NCBI GenBank assembly: GCA_033809415.1
Contig: JAPXLT010000094.1
Span: forward strand, 1-15,579
Direction of reading: 5' to 3'
Source: JAQVUB01 sp033809415
GTDB taxonomy: Bacteria > Verrucomicrobiota > Lentisphaeria > Oligosphaerales > Oligosphaeraceae
DNA length: 15,579 bases
Below the pieces are notes generated by a model, which ran no database searches, had not been told where the DNA came from, and worked only from the letters and a program-made list of their open reading frames with translations. Both the position numbers and the translations under genes were made by a program. Shown piece by piece: positions 12,914-15,579 of this stretch (position 1 is its first letter; every line of letters starts with the position of its first letter).

Positions 12914-15579
12914 ATGAAACTGCGAAATTGGATATACGCCTGCGTTTTTTCCTTTCTTTTTTTCCCAAATGTTCATTCCCAGGTGACTGCCATGCTGGAT
13001 ATGAATCAGCCCTATGACAAGCTTTCAGGAAACGTAGTCACCCCCCATATACAATGGGCGGTTCCATACAGCCGAGGGAAGGTAAAGGCCTTGGTCATCG
13101 CCCCGGCTCTCGGGCAACGCGAGACGGTCGAGCTGGCCCAGAGGCTAAGCCTCGATTATACCGCGCTGATGACGCATGGCTATGATGAAATGTACCAGGA
13201 CCCCAAGTGGCTGCCCCATTCGGTTCCCGTCGAGACGGCCGACAAGATCATCCGGGAGAAATTAAAGACGACTTATGATGTGATCCTGATCGGGAAAGTA
13301 TCATGGGCAATCCTGCCGGACTACTTGCGTGCATGGATCGAGGAGCAGGTCCACAAGGGAACCGGCCTGGTTTACGTATGCCCCCGTGGCATCAAGGAAA
13401 CAGACTCCTTGTTCGCCTGCCAAGAAACAAGCGACAGTGCATCCTTTGTCACGGACAGCGTCCCCTTGAAATCGCTGCCGGTCCTTGATGCTTTGGATGA
13501 GAAAACGGTCTTCGGGTTCGGCTTGTCCGGCGAAGGTCGGGTGGCAAAAATCAATTATGGCGAGAAAAGCTGGGGGACGCTGCACAGCCTTACCCCTGCC
13601 AGGGCGTATGCGGACTGGTCGCTGAATTACGACTATTACCACAGCATCTTGGCCAAAGCCCTGCTTTGGGCAGCCCGCAAGGAGCCGGATGTTGACATAT
13701 CGGAAATGAAGAGCATCGGCGATTTGCTGACCGTGAAAATCATGAATCGAGGCGCAAAAGGCAAAAAGGTCCAACTCGAGTTGGTAGCCAGGGACAGGGA
13801 CAATGATATCGAGGACAGGCAGGAACAGCAAGTCAAATTAGCCGGGGGGGAGCAGGAGGTCTCCTTCCGTCTTCCGACGCTGAAGGGAGGATTGCATTTT
13901 CTGGATGTGTGGGTGAAGGAGAACGGCAAGACGCTGAACTGGAAATCAACCTCGGTGACGACTACCCCCGAATGCAGCATCGGGGAGATCGTCCTGGACA
14001 AGGAAAGCTATCAAGCGGGAGACAGGGTCAGCGGAAGGATTGCCTTGAGCCGGATTCCGGGAAAAGGATCGGAACTGGCAATCCGGATGCTGGACCATTT
14101 CGGAAGGGTCATGACCGAGGAGAAATCAGCGCCTCGCGGCAAGGAAGTGGATTTTTCTTTTGAGATCAAGGAACCCTTGTCATTGCTGCTGACCATCGCG
14201 GCCGAACTTTCTGATGGCAAGCAAGTAATCTCCGAGCTGAAAAAGGAGTTCCCGGTTGCGTGGCAGAAGATCGACGACTACTTTTTTGCAATGTGGGTTG
14301 AAGTCTGCGATAACCATGTAGGCGATTTGGCGCTGAAGCAGTTCCGGGAGCTTGGGGTGGATTTCGATTATACACGCCCTTCCACGGAACGCTACCGCAA
14401 AGCCGCAAAGGCGAACCTGGGGGTCATCCCCTATTTCTCAGCAAGTTTTTTTCCCGGTTACGGCTACAGCAAAATGGCCCAGGACGACCTGGTAAGAATC
14501 CCCTGCTTCACGGACCCGGAATTCCGGGCAACACTGAAAAAACGCTTGCAGCAAGATACCCTGCTCAATAAAGCATACAGTCCCTATTACAGTTTGCATA
14601 TCAATGGCGGATTGTCGCCGCTGCGCTGCATCACGCCGCTCGATCTCTGCTTCTCGCCGACATGCCAGAAACATTTCCAGGAATACCTGAAAAAGGAATA
14701 TCAAAGCCTGGATGCATTGAACAAGGAGTGGGGAACCGGTTTCCACTCATGGGATGAAGTGCAGGCGATGACCTTTGTCCAGGCGAAAAAGCACGGCAAT
14801 TTCGCCCCATGGGCGGACCACCGGATGCACATGGAGCAGGTCTTCACCGAAATCAACTGCTTTTCCCGGGATGCAATCCTCGAACTTGCCCCCGAGGCGG
14901 TCGTCGGCTTTGACGAACCCAATGTCACCAGCAGCTACAATGGCTACGACTGGTGGAGCCTGATGCGGGAACTCGATTTCTGCAATCCATATTTCGGCAA
15001 GTGGCATTGGCGGGACGACGAGCAGGAATTGGCGAGGTGCTTCATAAAAAACCGGAATGCGCCAAGGGGAATATGGTTCGGCTCGTATTGGCGGGCGGAG
15101 AATTTCAACCGGTTCATTCCATGGCAGTCCCTGTTCAACGGGATGAACGGCGTTTATTGGTGGGTGGGGATCGCTTCCAGAAATTCCTCGATCGGGGCGC
15201 TTGCGCCGGATTTCGAGCCGCTGCCCTATTTTTCACAGGCCTTGGAGGAGATCAATGAAATCAAGCGAGGCATCGGAAAACTGCTGATGAATAGTGCAAG
15301 GGAACATGACAAAATCGCGATTTATCATGCGCCTTATTCCGTCCATGCGGCGACCATTGATGCAAAGGCGCAGCTGCCGCCCGAAAAGTTCCCGGAGGAA
15401 AGCGTCATAACGGATTGCCTGTCAGCGCCGGACACGCCGACGCAGTTCGGATCGAGCTACCCGCTGTACCGGTCGCAGCAGGCGTTGATGACGGTCCTCG
15501 AGGACATAGGGCTGCAATATGAGTTTGTCGCCCATGAACAAGTGAAATCCGGGGCGCTCGAGGAAGGAAAGTATAAAGT
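12914..15579 (+). CDS. Secreted GH42-like beta-galactosidase-type protein (3' end beyond window)
   Basis: The frame is open from the ATG at 12914 to the window edge (888 codons, no stop), so the gene is partial. GAGGA at 12904-12908 supports the start. Residues 1-22 are a signal peptide (cleavage after VHS). Residues about 40-260 look like an amidotransferase- or ThuA-type Rossmann domain (KALVIAP, YDVILIGKV, GTGLVYVCPRG). Beta-sandwich modules follow to about 440. Residues about 465-800 form a GH42-type barrel: CFSPTCQKHFQEYLKKEY, then SLDALNKEWGT (602-608) is the family hallmark. The last residues (LEDIGLQYEFVAHEQV) begin the GH42 trimerisation-type domain. By hand alignment, the expected acid/base NE pair falls on INGG (563-566), and the expected nucleophile falls in WFGSYW (721-726), which lacks glutamate. 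The protein may be catalytically altered or inactive. Extracytoplasmic location is inferred. Confidence 0.85.
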   Translation, partial: MKLRNWIYACVFSFLFFPNVHSQVTAMLDMNQPYDKLSGNVVTPHIQWAVPYSRGKVKALVIAPALGQRETVELAQRLSLDYTALMTHGYDEMYQDPKWLPHSVPVETADKIIREKLKTTYDVILIGKVSWAILPDYLRAWIEEQVHKGTGLVYVCPRGIKETDSLFACQETSDSASFVTDSVPLKSLPVLDALDEKTVFGFGLSGEGRVAKINYGEKSWGTLHSLTPARAYADWSLNYDYYHSILAKALLWAARKEPDVDISEMKSIGDLLTVKIMNRGAKGKKVQLELVARDRDNDIEDRQEQQVKLAGGEQEVSFRLPTLKGGLHFLDVWVKENGKTLNWKSTSVTTTPECSIGEIVLDKESYQAGDRVSGRIALSRIPGKGSELAIRMLDHFGRVMTEEKSAPRGKEVDFSFEIKEPLSLLLTIAAELSDGKQVISELKKEFPVAWQKIDDYFFAMWVEVCDNHVGDLALKQFRELGVDFDYTRPSTERYRKAAKANLGVIPYFSASFFPGYGYSKMAQDDLVRIPCFTDPEFRATLKKRLQQDTLLNKAYSPYYSLHINGGLSPLRCITPLDLCFSPTCQKHFQEYLKKEYQSLDALNKEWGTGFHSWDEVQAMTFVQAKKHGNFAPWADHRMHMEQVFTEINCFSRDAILELAPEAVVGFDEPNVTSSYNGYDWWSLMRELDFCNPYFGKWHWRDDEQELARCFIKNRNAPRGIWFGSYWRAENFNRFIPWQSLFNGMNGVYWWVGIASRNSSIGALAPDFEPLPYFSQALEEINEIKRGIGKLLMNSAREHDKIAIYHAPYSVHAATIDAKAQLPPEKFPEESVITDCLSAPDTPTQFGSSYPLYRSQQALMTVLEDIGLQYEFVAHEQVKSGALEEGKYK

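Noticed and set aside
13301..13831. 176-residue minus-strand open frame inside the GH42-like gene
   Set aside because: It lies opposite a long open frame with a signal peptide and clear domain motifs. It is the antisense shadow of a GC-rich gene.

Overview
The window most resembles a member of the PVC superphylum, probably Lentisphaerae (Victivallis-like). This is an inference from gene types, not from a marker gene. The signs are a prepilin-like protein with an exact H-X9-DG motif, a GntR winged-helix fused to a LacI-type sensor, a Ser/Thr kinase with a DWG motif, large secreted glycoside-hydrolase-like proteins, and intergenic spaces packed with dispersed repeats.

Layout: (1) 1-2738 holds two core genes on the + strand, the circularly permuted ribosome-assembly GTPase rbgA/ylqF (371-1249) and the DNA polymerase III delta subunit holA (1632-2738, TTG start). 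(2) 2802-5156 on the - strand is a one-membrane-pass Ser/Thr kinase with an extracytoplasmic Cache-like sensor. (3) 5477-6556 on the - strand is a GntR/LacI-type regulator. It has a consensus-like promoter whose -35 box lies inside a perfect 8-5-8 palindrome, the best operator candidate in the window. (4) From 6707 rightward a divergent promoter-like sequence leads to the prepilin-like H-X9-DG protein (7180-7950). It is followed by a secreted carbohydrate-binding-like protein (8370-9530), overlapping by ATGA a 942-residue secreted multidomain hydrolase-like protein (9527-12355). Last comes a secreted GH42-like protein that runs off the right edge (12914 onward).

Regions 3 and 4 read together as a small polysaccharide-utilisation locus: a sugar-responsive regulator, a pseudopilin, and three large secreted proteins with sugar-binding or sugar-cleaving folds. 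No transporter or sulfatase is visible in the window.

Nearly every gap between genes is a mosaic of the same few repeat modules, named here R1 to R5. R1 is (AA)CAACGAA..CACGAAAAGG. R2 is a GCCCTGTAAGGGC module with a perfect 8-bp hairpin. R3 is CGGCTTTACTTTTTCAGTCG. R4 is a CAACCG-GGA-CGGTTG hairpin with a tail. R5 is GTCCACGGAAAGCACGGAAAA. The modules are joined in different orders and orientations and sit close to the ends of open reading frames. Short G-rich, TGGAC-rich and GTCCA-rich minisatellites accompany them. No tRNA, rRNA, CRISPR array, transposase or clear rho-independent terminator was found.
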